From Paraglomus occultum (taxonomy: Eukaryota; Glomeromycota; Glomeromycetes; Paraglomerales; Paraglomeraceae): 16,354 bases of DNA. The position numbers and the translations under genes are program-made. The DNA is taken from the NCBI GenBank assembly GCA_910592205.1, contig CAJVPJ010000805.1, positions 1 to 16,354 on the forward strand, written 5' to 3'. A model generated the notes under the pieces. It was not told where the DNA came from. It made no database searches and saw only the letters and a program-made list of their open reading frames with translations. This document shows positions 1 to 10,454 of this stretch, piece by piece. How positions within the stretch are numbered: position 1 is the first letter of the stretch; each line of letters starts with the position of its first letter.

Positions 1-354
1 CGGGAGATAGTATAATCTAAATAAATTATTAACAAAATAACGCATTACAACAGATTCATGTGCAGTGTAAGTAAACATGAATAACTGATCGAGATATACC
101 AGTTCTCTGATATTCAAGTCAATAAGTCTGACGGTGTCATTCCTAGGAAAATGCTGAGTTTTCGACTTTGTTGATTCCTTTTTGTTATCATTGTCTAATG
201 GTTTCAGTTTATGTGTGATAGTATATCCTCTTTGGGTATTCTCTATCTTCCATAGAACAACAGAATGATCATATTTATTTACTTCATGACTTTTCAATAT
301 TTCATCAGGGCTCTTTCCCGGGAGCACTAATTCTAATTGTCGTTGCAAATTCAT
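1..354 (-). CDS. Partial unrecognised gene, 5' end, running off the left edge
   Basis: I do not recognise this gene. An ATG at 354-352 opens a frame that stays free of stops to base 1 (118 codons). The start reads MNLQRQLELVLPGKSPDEIL, followed by a charged stretch with a Lys/Ser/Asn-rich linker. A plausible intron spans 99-17: donor GTATAT, acceptor TTATTTAG, 83 nt, the size of other introns here. If real, exon 1 is 354-100 (85 codons, phase 0) and exon 2 begins at 16. The lack of stops in the putative intron means read-through is equally possible. No signal peptide or membrane segment is visible in the first 85 residues. It is divergent from the RBFA gene, whose probable start lies only 63 bp away. 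That the frame is coding is inferred from its openness, composition and position. Confidence 0.45.
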   Translation of the reverse strand, partial: MNLQRQLELVLPGKSPDEILKSHEVNKYDHSVVLWKIENTQRGYTITHKLKPLDNDNKKESTKSKTQHFPRNDTVRLIDLNIRELVYLDQLFMFTYTAHESVVMRYFVNNLFRLYYLP

Positions 355-417
355 TCTCGATCAATAAGTATCAAATTCGACAAAAATCAGGGTGCCACTT
401 GGCGATCGAAGGGAAAG
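355..417. promoter_or_regulatory. Very short divergent intergenic region (unknown gene / RBFA)
   Basis: The probable start codons of the leftward unknown gene (354) and the rightward RBFA gene (418) are only 63 bp apart. Both transcripts must therefore start within this spacer or inside each other's 5' regions. An in-frame ATG for RBFA at 337 would lie inside the neighbouring coding region, which is one reason to prefer 418. No TATA box or named element stands out. Confidence 0.4.
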
Positions 418-1286
418 ATGTTTACGCAGTTGCAAAGTGGTCGTGTTTTCGGTGTGCTCGGAATTCGTTGGTTGTCTTTTAATATTGGGGCGGAATCTAG
501 TCGTTTCTGCAATATACTCAGACACAGATATGTGGTTTCAAACAAACGAAATAATAACACGCTCGAAGAATATCGAGATGACATCCTAAAAACATATCAA
601 ATTCCTGGAAAATACCTGAAATACATAAAAAAGAATAGACGGCAATTGAAAAAAGAGGCTTATTTTACAGCTAACTATGGTAGCGAGGTATGTGACTAAA
701 TACAATTACAAACAAACAGACCAAAGTTAATATTGTACGTACGCAACTCTAAAATACGCTTATTTGCTCAACAATACAATCATGAACAAAATAGTCGATC
801 AAAAGAGTTAGCGCACGCAAATACCGAGGAGAAGATGTTTTCAAATCCAAAGATCATCGCCAATCTGAATCAGTTCGCCATTTATCTCCTCAGCAACAAA
901 ACCTCATAAATCGTGTCCATCGCGCTTTAGCAAAGTCTCAACTCGCATTACCACATGCATATCTGGGTTCACCATTTGTGAAGATAGTAAACGTTAGCGT
1001 GACACCCAATCTTCGCACTGCACAAGTTTGGTGGAAAGCGGAACCACAAGGAACAGTAACTGCGCTAGATATCGAGCATAAAATGAGGGAACATGTCGCA
1101 TCACTTCGAAATATTATACAACAACAGATCAAAGTAAAAAAGCCACCAAGAATTGTATTTTTGAGGGGGGATTTGGCTGTTGGTGAAATAGGCAAAATAT
1201 TGGACAAGTTGGAAGCCGAATTAAAAGCTTTAGATGCAAATAGTCCTCCTGAAGAGAACAGTCTATTAAATAAAAGTCCGGATTAA
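418..1286 (+). CDS. RBFA: Mitochondrial ribosome-binding factor A (RbfA family), two exons
   Basis: RbfA-family proteins bind the small ribosomal subunit and help mature the 3' end of its rRNA. Fungal and animal nuclear copies act in mitochondria. Exon 1 is 418-687, the intron 688-794 (GTATGT...AATAG, 107 nt, phase 0), and exon 2 795-1286, giving 253 aa. The first about 40 residues (MFTQLQSGRVFGVLGIRW...) are rich in Arg and aromatic residues and lack acidic ones early on, as in a mitochondrial presequence. The RbfA KH-like core runs from about residue 128 to 230. It starts with a helix around RVHRALAKS, then VKIVNVSVTPNLRTAQVWW (about 152-170), a helix with HKMREHVASLRNIIQQQI, and PPRIVFLRGD (about 207-216). 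These match the family pattern VtdVevspDLrhAkVyv and PeLrFvpD. The start at 418 is preferred over the upstream in-frame ATG at 337, which overlaps the divergent gene. Family assignment is by motif only. Confidence 0.82.
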
Positions 1287-1397
1287 ATACTCTAAACCGC
1301 TTATTCCTCTGTCAAATATCCTATGTTATACATTTCCCTGCAATAAACCAAATTACATCCTATTTCAGACCCATCCTTGTTCATAATTTCTCACTTT
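1287..1397. terminator. Convergent 3' region between RBFA and ATG9
   Basis: This 111 bp spacer separates the RBFA and ATG9 stop codons, so the two transcripts converge here. A canonical AATAAA lies at 1342-1347 on the plus strand, suitable for RBFA polyadenylation. No matching hexamer was seen on the minus strand for ATG9. With so little room the two 3' UTRs probably overlap, which is inference. Confidence 0.4.
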
Positions 1398-4300
1398 TCA
1401 CATTGTGGCATTGTTATGCTCATATAATTGACCCAGCAATGCGAAAACACCAGCCTGTCTCGGTTGATCTTGCTCTGCTGAATCCGATAATGTTCCATCG
1501 CCACCATCCTTGCCACCAGTCATCAAATAACTATCACCAAGTTCACTCGCATGGTTCTCTTCACTAGCGGACGAGTTCAACGGTTCACTCATAGTAGCAT
1601 ACGTATGGCGCTGATGATACCCGTGGCTAGGGCCTCCTTGATCAGTCATTAACGAATCATTGATATTACTGGCGAGAGATGAACGATAGGCATGAGAATA
1701 GTTTGGCGCATGCGATATGCTATTAGAGTATCCATGGGTGTTGAAATGAACAGTGCTATTACGACGATTGTGACGTGTAGGGGTATAATCAATATTTGAT
1801 TCGCGAAGTTTACTCGTACGATCGTGATGTATTTGATTATTGAATTCTGCAAGGCGGCTCAAGTACATCGAGCCTGTCGGGTCTGTGGGTTCCCAATCGG
1901 GGTGATTGGCCTAATATTTCGTACAATGCAGAAAGAACAATGTAAATATCGCGTAACAGCAAAATCTAAGAGTTTTTCAATATCGCAGTACCTTAAAGTT
2001 CAGAAAACTCTTTTCCATCTTTCCTTCTTTCGAGAGATAATATTCATTGGCCACTTCAGTCGGCGCACCATACTAGAAAGCGATGAGACCAAACGCTTAG
2101 TAATTACATAAATGCGCTATAAATTGCTTCCATGATGAAATAATCAATTACCTTCACGTTGCCATGTCTCTTAAAGTCAAATACAGCAAAACTACACACG
2201 TACCCCACACCATCCACATGAACTGTGAATTCTCGAAAGAAATCAACAATTTGTTCACTGCAGTCAGGTAACGAGAGCCACAAAATGAACGGAATAAAAA
2301 TAACGCTCAGGATATTTTGGAGTATTAACACTACTTTCAGTTCAAACATCGATCCGAACTCCTTTCGAACCTGTTAAAGCATAATATTGTTAACGCAATT
2401 TCTGTAAAGTAGAACTCTTGCACCATTGTTACAACAGGAGAGTGCTGACAAACCTCATCCGCATGCAGATTCTCTTTCCACTCACTCGGCATGTAATGTG
2501 TATATTCTACAACTCGCTTCAACGTCTCTTCCGCATTGACAACCTCGGTATCGTCCGGAATTAATTTGGTAATTACGGCAAATATAGACGCGAATACACC
2601 GCAATAGAAGAATAATGATTTCCCGGGAGTTATTTCGAAATTTAGCGCGAATTCTGTGTGCGTGATTGTCGGTATTAAAAGAATGGCCGTAAAAGAGCCG
2701 ACTACGAAAGAAAGGAATCTGAGTTGACGAGAGAAACATTAGTTTCAAGCTACAAATGCTGGCTGCTGTATTATTTTGCAAGTAATAAACTTACTTCATG
2801 AACAGAACGGTTTTCTTCTTTGGAAATTGGTCTAGATATTTATTGGCATGCTCGTAACTGTGGTTCAATCGCATTTCGAATAAATGCGGCAATTCGTTAA
2901 ATTCACGGAACTTCCACCGAGCAAAGGGCGACCATCGACGTGACATCATTTCTGTCGGGTTAAGCCGGAATTTCTACAAATAATAAACTACTAAGTATAC
3001 AATAAAAAAATATGCTTTCTTCGAGATAAGTGTAAAGTGATTATTGCTTACCACCAAGTGATCGAGAAAGAATGTTATCAAATTGAATATGACAATAAAG
3101 GGTGCGGCAAGCTGGTTCATGAGTCCCATAAAAATAAATCTGCGACGTAGACTAGTGACGGTAAGATGCACACGCGTACGTTTAGCAACCACTATAAAAG
3201 CTCAGCGAAAATTTACATAATGAAACTTGTTAATGCCCACCCTCTTATCAAATGTTCTCTCTGTACGTCCTTGACGAAACGTTTCCTGACTTGGCCTCTG
3301 TTGTTGAAAACATAATCTATTATGCAGAAATTCAGATTCCATTCTAATGTCTTTGTAAGTATTTGTTTCTCTCTCAAGAATGGAAAGGGTATTGATAAGT
3401 TCAATAAATCCTTGTTAAATAACGCTATAAGATAATTCTCTTGTCGCATTATTCTGTTGGCAATGTTATGAGCATCAAGGCGTTGTTGACTCTCTTTAAG
3501 ATGATGACCCTGTATTGTCGTAGGATTATTGTTACGAATTTTCATTATCTGGTTAACTACTTTTTGCCATGATACTGTCTGTATGTCAGCCTAGCAATCG
3601 ATGTTCAGCATCAGTATAATGTCACTTGCAGAGGCAGAACAAGAAGAAGAAAAAAGCTGCAAATCCTTACATCCGGTATTTCCAAAAGATGAGTATAGAA
3701 ATTATACATCTCAGTAAGCTCACGAACTTCCAAAGCTAGTCGTATTGCTTGCCACACCGAGAAACACGCGCACATAAAGAGAAACCATTTTGTCGAACCT
3801 GACAACCTGAAAAAGATGCGAATATTACTAGAGTCACCTCGGTAATAAAATACAGTAAACGCTTATGCCAAATGGCTTACTGGCTGATGCATTGTGGAAT
3901 CACTACATCAGATAGCCTATTATTGGGGTCTAGCTTTGGATAGTCTATACAACCGACCAAGAATGTCGAGAAACATACGACAAATGCGAATTTCCTGCAA
4001 ATATTCCAAAATGCATCAGACTTAGAATTTCATGGAAATCACGCATCAAGCTCGCATTGACTCACAATATGTTTAATAGCCTGCCGAGAAAAATGCAATA
4101 TATGCCGTGCCCTTGGTAATAAGCGTATACCTAACCATGTAAAAGAACAAGATCGCCTCAAAGGTCCAATTCGAACTGTCCAACACAAAACAGACAAAAA
4201 CCTATATCACCGTAATCAGACCTGTCCAAGAAAATTATCCAGATTCTCAACATTCGCCCATCGCCACATTGTCAAATCCTTGATGTCCATTCCGGGTCGC

Positions 4301-4665
4301 ATATGCGGACTCTGTTGCTTATGTCGTGAACCAAAGTTGGGAAACCAGCGTGGCCTATTTGGGTATGTGCTTATACCTTCATTCGTCGTTCGGGGTATTT
4401 CAACCATTAACGACGCAGGTGCCTCATCGAGTTCATTGTAGTCTTCGTCTGATAAGTCGTTAACTTGAACGCTCTGATATTGATGGTTTCGGTTCGAAAA
4501 TAAGGTTGATCGAGAAGCTGCTTTGCGTGCTGCTGTTCTCGAATCTCTTGCATGCAATTTATAGCTGTTTGATAAGCCCTCTTCAACGTACTCGTCGTCT
4601 TCGTCCTCGTCTTGAAAGGGAACGTACGGCGAATCATTAGATATTTGCCGACTATGATCTGACAT
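1398..4665 (-). CDS. ATG9: Autophagy-related protein 9 (ATG9), lipid scramblase, 11 exons
   Basis: ATG9 is the multispanning scramblase on the vesicles that seed autophagosomes. It works with the ATG2-ATG18 lipid-transfer system. Exons: 4665-4222, 4130-4066, 3994-3881, 3806-3671, 3590-3241, 3151-3052, 2973-2795, 2718-2454, 2370-2152, 2072-1992 and 1910-1398. All phases agree, giving 821 aa. Residues 1-110 are acidic and disordered. Family landmarks follow in order: [15 protein letters not shown] (about 134-148), [22 protein letters not shown] (about 255-265), [71 protein letters not shown], and [18 protein letters not shown] with KMEKSFLNF (about 625-650). The tail is Ser/Asn/His-rich and ends [15 protein letters not shown]. 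Hydrophobic segments lie near 155-190, 205-230, 378-400, 465-515 and 560-590. Introns are 71-91 nt. Introns 1 (GTCTGA) and 5 (GTGGGC) have weak donors, but only those junctions restore the conserved protein. No lesion is seen. Confidence 0.97.
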
Positions 4666-4993
4666 GTTTTCTTATGCTGTGAGAATATTTTCGTTTACTA
4701 GACAACTTCCAAGCCCTTCTGCGTCCTACTGCAAAGTGTGGGCAGATATATGGTAAATTGACGCCCGCTGTAATCCGCAGTGAGAAATCAGGTTACTGCA
4801 ATACTGATTACATGGATCGAATTCGAAAAAAAACATTACGCAGCAGTTGGACGAAAACTGTCATCCCGCAGCCTGCCCCACGATCACGCGATATGTGTGG
4901 AACACGAAACGCGTATATTTAACTTTCGCTCGATCAGTCACACAATCACACACTAACGATAAACCATATCATATCAGTAAAAACCCTCAAACC
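4666..4993. promoter_or_regulatory. Shared divergent promoter of ATG9 and RAD54
   Basis: A 328 bp region separates the ATG9 start codon (4665, minus) from the RAD54 start (4994, plus), so both are presumably driven from here. On the RAD54 side an SCB/MCB-like composite lies at 4903-4914, directly followed by TATATTTA at 4914-4921, about 75 bp before the ATG. The RAD54 frame is open upstream to about 4847 but has no ATG there, so this stretch is probably 5' UTR. No element specific to ATG9 was recognised. Confidence 0.6.
4903..4914 (+). promoter_or_regulatory. Overlapping SCB (CACGAAA) and MCB (ACGCGT) motifs
   Basis: The 12-mer CACGAAACGCGT contains CACGAAA (4903-4909), the Swi4/SBF core, sharing one base with ACGCGT (4909-4914), the Mbp1/MBF core. 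A near match, ACGCGA, lies at 4886-4891. In ascomycetes these elements drive G1/S transcription of DNA replication and repair genes, including recombination genes. Position about 80 bp before RAD54 fits. ACGCGT also occurs elsewhere in the window (about 3173, 6733 and 11850), so chance is not excluded. Confidence 0.45.
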
Positions 4994-7900
4994 ATGCAGC
5001 ATCAAGTACAATTACTTAAGCAACCTTTTAAAACGCCCTTCAAACATCAAACCGAAAACGATAAGAATCAAAACCGTATCAAGTTTAAATCCGTGAAATC
5101 TTCCGAAAGAAATATGAGTAAACGCTCTCGACCAGTATATGCTTATGCCGACGACAGTGATAATGGTCATGTATCAGAAGATGGAGACTCTTACAATGGC
5201 GATAGCGGCAGTGATTTTGACTCTGGACCTCCACGTAAAAAGACTAAATCATCAAATTCAGCGAGAAAACCATTATCTAATTTATCTACAAACACTACCC
5301 CGATTACGAGAAAACGCGCAGATAAATCCACAGTTCGTGATCCGATTAAAGTTCTTGGATCAAAGTTTAAAATACCTAGTTTTGCAAAAAAAGTGATTAA
5401 TGGAATGGATTCTATGGGAAAGACAAACATTGGGACGCTAGGAATACGTTCTAGAGAGCTGTTTAGTACAAGAACTTGTTTGTATGACCATACAGCAGAA
5501 GATGCACTTATATTATATGATCCGGAGGAGGAAGATGATGTGAAAGGGGGGAAAGAGCAACCGAAGGAAAAGCCTGTGGTAAAAGCCAAATCTGTTGCGG
5601 ATATTTTAGGCATCAGAGTAGTTAAGCATAAGAAAGTTCACGTTGTTGTAGGTATGAACGGAAATAATGCGCTATTCGTTCGAGTTGATAATCAACTATA
5701 TTAATAATAACCAATTAGATCCCTGTCTGTCGAGCGTTCTTCGTCCTCATCAAGTCGAGGGTGTAAAGGTACGATCATTAGAGTTTACGTGTATGGCGGT
5801 ATTATCTGGAGATTACCAGCTTATCGAAAAATTTTTGGTGTAAACCTGCAACAGTTTCTTTATAAATGCACAACGGGTCGATTGGTACCAAACACCTTCG
5901 GGTTAGTATAAGCGTTAATTTAACTTAACAAAACATACATATTAACGGTTCTTACGCTTTGCATTCAGGTGTATTATGGCAGACGAGATGGGTCTTGGCA
6001 AGACTGTAAGCATTCATAATGGTATTATCTATATTGATTGTTTGACGGTTTTCATCAACACTTTGCATTTGATCAGCTACAATGTATTGTTCTTCTTTGG
6101 ACCCTACTTCGCCAATCTCCCGAGCCGAACAAAGGCACCATTGATAAGTGCATAATAGCCTGCCCTTCAAGTTTGGTGCGTAACTGGGCGAATGAGTTGG
6201 GTATTGTGTTTTCCAATAGTTTAAACTGATGCTGGCGTCTGCACGTTAAGCACATTATAAATAATATTTCTTCATTGACTATACACGTATAGTGAAATGG
6301 TTGGGTTCGACAAAAATACGTCCGTTGGCTGTCGACCACAAAGGCGTGAAGGAAAGCTTAATACGAGATCTTAGGCATTTTGCGAGCGCACAAGGACGTT
6401 CTATAATGAATCCAGGTTTGTCCGTTGGCGTTTATTCTCCGTTATGGACGTTTCAATTATTTAATCAACTATTTATCTTTTAGTACTGATAATATCTTAC
6501 GAGACACTTCGTACTCACATAGCCGAGCTGCAGAACTGTCAAATTGGTTTATTGTTATGCGATGAGGGTCATAGATTAAAGAATTCGAGTGCGTATCGCC
6601 TATGAACGTGACTATATTTTGATAAACGTTAAACATGAATTATTTTCTCTCCGATAGATTCATTGACCTTCCAGGCGTTAAACTCTTTACAAGTACAACG
6701 ACGAGTAATATTGTCCGGAACGCCCATACAAGTACGCGTCTTTGTTATGGATTATTATGGGTGATTTTTGACCGGGTTAAGGGAGACCGCAAGATAAATT
6801 TAGGATCTAAAAATTATACTTACCTTTTTTCCAACGCGCACCGTCATTCTTAAATAAGAACGACTTGTCGGAATACTTCTCCCTGCTGAACTTTGCTAAT
6901 CCTGGGCTGCTGGGCACCCCGGCTGAATTTCGAAAAAACTACGAAATTCCCATTTTACGTGGTCGTGATGCAGATGCCAGCAATACTGAGCGAGAACTAA
7001 GCGATCAAAAGCTGACAGAATTATGGGGATTTGTCAGTAAATTTATAATAAGAAGGACGAATGATATACTATCAAAATATTGTAAGTTCCGTGATAAACT
7101 TGATGTTGCGTTCGAACCGCGCAAAGATAAAGGTACTAATCCTGTTGCACATTGTAGTACCCGTGAAATACGAGCATGTAGTCTTCTGTAGGCTAAGTGA
7201 ATTTCAGACTAAGCTATATAATCTATTTTTGACGTCTCCAGAAATTAAGTGCCTGTTGCGCGGAGTTGGCTCCCAGCCGTTGAAAGGTTTGTCTGTACAT
7301 TCAATTATAATATATACGAGTACTGGATGAAAATCTTGCTTAAAACTTACGATACAAATTCGTATGCAGCTATCACTATGCTAAAGAAACTCTGCAACCA
7401 TCCCGATCTTCTCAATTTACCACGAGATCTTTCTGGATCCGAACGCTGTTTTCCTGAAGGCTATTCAATTAAGGAGAAGGTGCGACATGTGAGACCAGAG
7501 TTCTCGGGCAAGATGACGATTTTAGCCAGGTTCGCCTCCGAGACACCCGAGATATCTGAGAATGAGTTTCCCTTCACTGGTCGTTCGAATAAAATAATTC
7601 GCTAATTATTATGTTCATTTAGGATGCTAGAAAAGATACGGAACGAGACAGATGATAAGATTGTGTTGATATCAAATTACACTCAGACACTTGATTTATT
7701 CGAGAAATTATGTCGCAACAGAAAGTGATAATACAGCCATTCTATCTTTCACTCAAATCTCCATTATAAGATTAGAAGTTAATTCATTCTTTCCTTATAC
7801 ATAGGTATGGCTGCTTGCGGCTCGATGGCTCAATGTCGATACAGAAGCGTCAGAAGCTGGTAGACAGATTTAACGATCCGGAAGGAAAAGAGTTTGTATT

Positions 7901-8822
7901 CTTACTCAGCAGTAAAGCTGGCGGATGCGGACTCAATTTAATTGGTGCCAATCGGTTGATACTATTTGATCCAGGTTAGTTGTGGTTGCAAGCGGTGAGG
8001 TGGGATGGCAGTAAGGGAAATTGATTCACGATTGTGCATTATTATTGTTACATGTAGATTGGAATCCGGCTGCGGACCAACAGGTAGGGTTTCAGTTCTA
8101 CCTAAACGCAGTTGACTATATGCTAGTCATGCTCATGGAATGCAAATTCTATAATTAAATCACATTCGCAGGCCCTAGCGCGCGTATGGAGAGATGGTCA
8201 AAAGAAAAACTGTAAGGGACCTCAGTATTAATGCAACCCCAATATTAATGCAATTATCGCTTTACCTTTTTTTTTTACTTATACATACCGTTCTCGTTAT
8301 GTTTTCTTAGGTTTTATCTATCGATTCATAGGAACTGGAACCATCGAAGAAAAAATTTTCCAACGTCAATCTCATAAACAATCTCTTTCATCATGTGTGG
8401 TGGACGAAGATGCAGAAGTTGAACGCCATTTCTCGCTGGAATCTCTTCGCCAATTGTTTCAGTTTAACCCCGATACTATGTGTGAGACTCACGGCACCTT
8501 TAAATGCTCGAGATGCATTGATGGTGTGCAGAAAGAGGCGAGCAAATGCATGAACTATGGAGACACGAGCACGTAAGTAATCGAGTGAATTATAATTACC
8601 TTCGAGTTTGCCTTCCAATTTACTCTTGAAGCTGTGGAACAATATACTGAGCTAGTTGCGAGAGGAGGCAATTGAATAAGATGAACTTTACTAACTCTTT
8701 CATTGTCTCATAGATGGAACCACTTTACTGGAAGTGATGATCTCGAGGACATACACGATTCGATATTAAGAGAAGCGAATGATGGAATCGTTTCATACGT
8801 TTTTGAGTATATATCACACTGA
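4994..8822 (+). CDS. RAD54: DNA repair and recombination protein RAD54 (Swi2/Snf2 ATPase), 17 exons
   Basis: RAD54 is the dsDNA translocase that works with the RAD51 filament in homology search, D-loop formation and nucleosome remodelling in the nucleus. Exons: 4994-5651, 5719-5768, 5855-5901, 5969-6005, 6077-6200, 6293-6415, 6484-6588, 6658-6731, 6859-7081, 7158-7286, 7370-7529, 7623-7724, 7805-7974, 8058-8083, 8172-8211, 8311-8572 and 8714-8822. All phases agree: 812 aa, ending EYISH. The N-terminus has the short basic motif [10 protein letters not shown] (about 7-16), as near the yeast N-terminus, which supports the ATG at 4994. An acidic, NLS-rich linker follows. Helicase motifs: I DEMGLGKT (257-264), II DEGH (373-376), III SGTPIQN (401-407), [43 protein letters not shown] (646-661) and [13 protein letters not shown] (676-686). 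C747, H750, C755 and C758 form a likely zinc site. Introns are 67-141 nt. Upstream SCB/MCB-like sites suggest G1/S control. No lesion is seen. Confidence 0.98.
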
Positions 8823-9640
8823 ATGCATCCAAGAGACCGACGATAATGTAATAGAAAAACATACTCTAAATTTGAAATGATCGCACATTCACAAATGTCG
8901 TGTGGAATTACGTAGAAATGATGTGTAGATCCTTATCAAGAGAATATATTCACCTTGTTTTACATGTTTTGAATAATTGAAGACATGTTAAATACAAAGA
9001 TCAACAAGGCCGGAACGTCTCTGCCCAGATGCGCCAGTGATAATACCAAAGGATCCACTACAAGCTCTCATCACATGTATCAACTCAAAAACGTACTATT
9101 TATATCACATTAAGCCAAGATAAGAAATGGAAATATTAATTGCATAACCGTCGAAAAAGACAAACCCTATGGAACTAACCATAATCATAAGATAATGGAA
9201 TTCCTATAGCTATTGGGCATACTGTATGTAGAAATATAGCTGAAGATATCGACAAAACTGTTACAAGACGTATTTCAAAAAGATAAAAGAAACTTCAGCG
9301 ACATGCCAATAGAAAGTCTTGAATTCGTTGGGGCATATTGTCAATTAATTCTAGAAAGACTGTTTTCTCCCATTCTTTTAAAGTTCAGAAAGCAACGTTC
9401 GAGATGATTCCAAAAATGCTCAATCCGGAACTGAACAGGCCAATCCGTCAGTTATTTTTCCCAGCAACCCGAGTCTTATGCTCGCATTAGTATTGTTGAG
9501 CTTTGAATTAATAAATGGTATCAAAAGATAGTAAAAGAGCGATTATTAATTGTGTTGCTGTTGGCGCGTAGGGCAGTAGAAAAAGCATGGATAATACATA
9601 TATATGCTGTTTGAACTAGTTATGAATGCGTTTATCAATG

Positions 9641-9668
9641 AATAATAATAATAATAATAATAATAATA
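9641..9668. repeat. (AAT)n microsatellite, about 9 units
   Basis: Uninterrupted AAT trinucleotide repeat of 28 bases. On the minus strand it would read as a poly-tyrosine run in a spurious frame. It is a simple sequence repeat with no associated gene. Confidence 0.95.
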
Positions 9669-10331
9669 CTCACGATACCTTGGACAACACACATGACATC
9701 CTATGCTCCACACTGGAAAGTGTCTTGACAGACGGTTTGTTACCATGATGACAAAATAACAGGGAGAGGGAATAGCATATTGATATACAACGCAATTTGC
9801 TTTGAAATGCATACCAAATTTTACGACTTATGCAAATACCTTTCTAACAATTAGTTTATCTTGGCTTGGTCCACTTTGGTATTTGTAAACCCATTGCGTC
9901 TCTAAGATGAAAGTAATAGTGGAAATGTAGTGCTTGTTGTTAGTAAGCAATCTAGCAGACAATGGTCCTTCATGCTGGCTATTTTGATGAGCATATTCAA
10001 ATTACATAAAAATCTTGGTAGGAAACCACGGCCCTAGAGAATTGAGTGTTGAATTTCCGTAAATACCGTTAAATTGAATACTCTGATATGTACTGAAGCG
10101 ATCGTTGGTATGACTTGTGAAAAGCTTGCGTTTACTGGGAGCGCTAAGCGTTATTTATTCCGTAAAACTCTTCAATTCCAGCGACTGTCTTGTAACTATT
10201 CATGGTATATTATAGAATAAGCTCGCTTTATTTTTCAACATCAACATGCGAGAACAAATTGTGAATTTATCACAGCCTTTTAACGGTTGAACTCAAGGAG
10301 GTAAACAGAAGGTGAAAATCTGTTAATTCAT

Positions 10332-10349
10332 AACGTGTAAAAATCCTGA
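10332..10349 (+). repeat. 18-nt direct repeat, copy 1
   Basis: AACGTGTAAAAATCCTGA occurs here and again at 12428-12445 in the same orientation, with no mismatch. The similarity does not extend into the flanks. The two copies bracket the Uma2-like relic, 2.1 kb apart. Copy 1 lies about 105 bp beyond the relic's stop codon. Confidence 0.75.
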
Positions 10350-10454
10350 AATCTGGCATAGCAAATACATATGGATAAAAAAAACGCCTAGCAATTAAAA
10401 ATAAAACCAAACCGGAAATACTAATATGGAAAAAGATGTGAGGCAGTCCTAATA

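Larger units (their letters stand above)
8823..10454. other. Gene-poor AT-rich interval after RAD54
   Basis: This 1.6 kb stretch begins with the RAD54 3' UTR and ends at the stop of the Uma2-like relic. It holds an AAT microsatellite (9641-9668) and one copy of an 18-nt repeat (10332-10349). Short open frames exist. The best is about 57 codons near 9235-9405 on the plus strand, continuing in a shifted frame to about 9530. None shows a recognisable domain, and their number is what AT-rich noncoding DNA would give by chance. No tRNA, rRNA or other RNA gene was seen. Confidence 0.6.

Noticed and set aside
3152-3192. Alternative ATG9 exon start at 3191 adding about 13 residues before SLRRRF
   Set aside because: Its phase does not fit the preceding exon. 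The acceptor at 3152 fits phase and restores the conserved IRG-LRRRF junction.
5191-5613. 140-codon minus-strand open frame
   Set aside because: It lies wholly antisense to RAD54 exon 1, whose protein is well supported; its composition is that of a shadow frame.
5652-7622. In-frame stops between RAD54 blocks, suggesting a pseudogene
   Set aside because: Each falls in a GT...AG intron of 67-127 nt, and all splice phases agree, giving an intact 812-aa protein.
9120-9530. Plus-strand coding-like stretch with two TAG stops and then a frame change
   Set aside because: No recognisable domain. Open runs of about 57 codons are expected by chance in this base composition, and three lesions must be assumed.
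9546-9812. 88-codon minus-strand frame
   Set aside because: It is held open across the AAT microsatellite (poly-Tyr) and has no protein-like features elsewhere.
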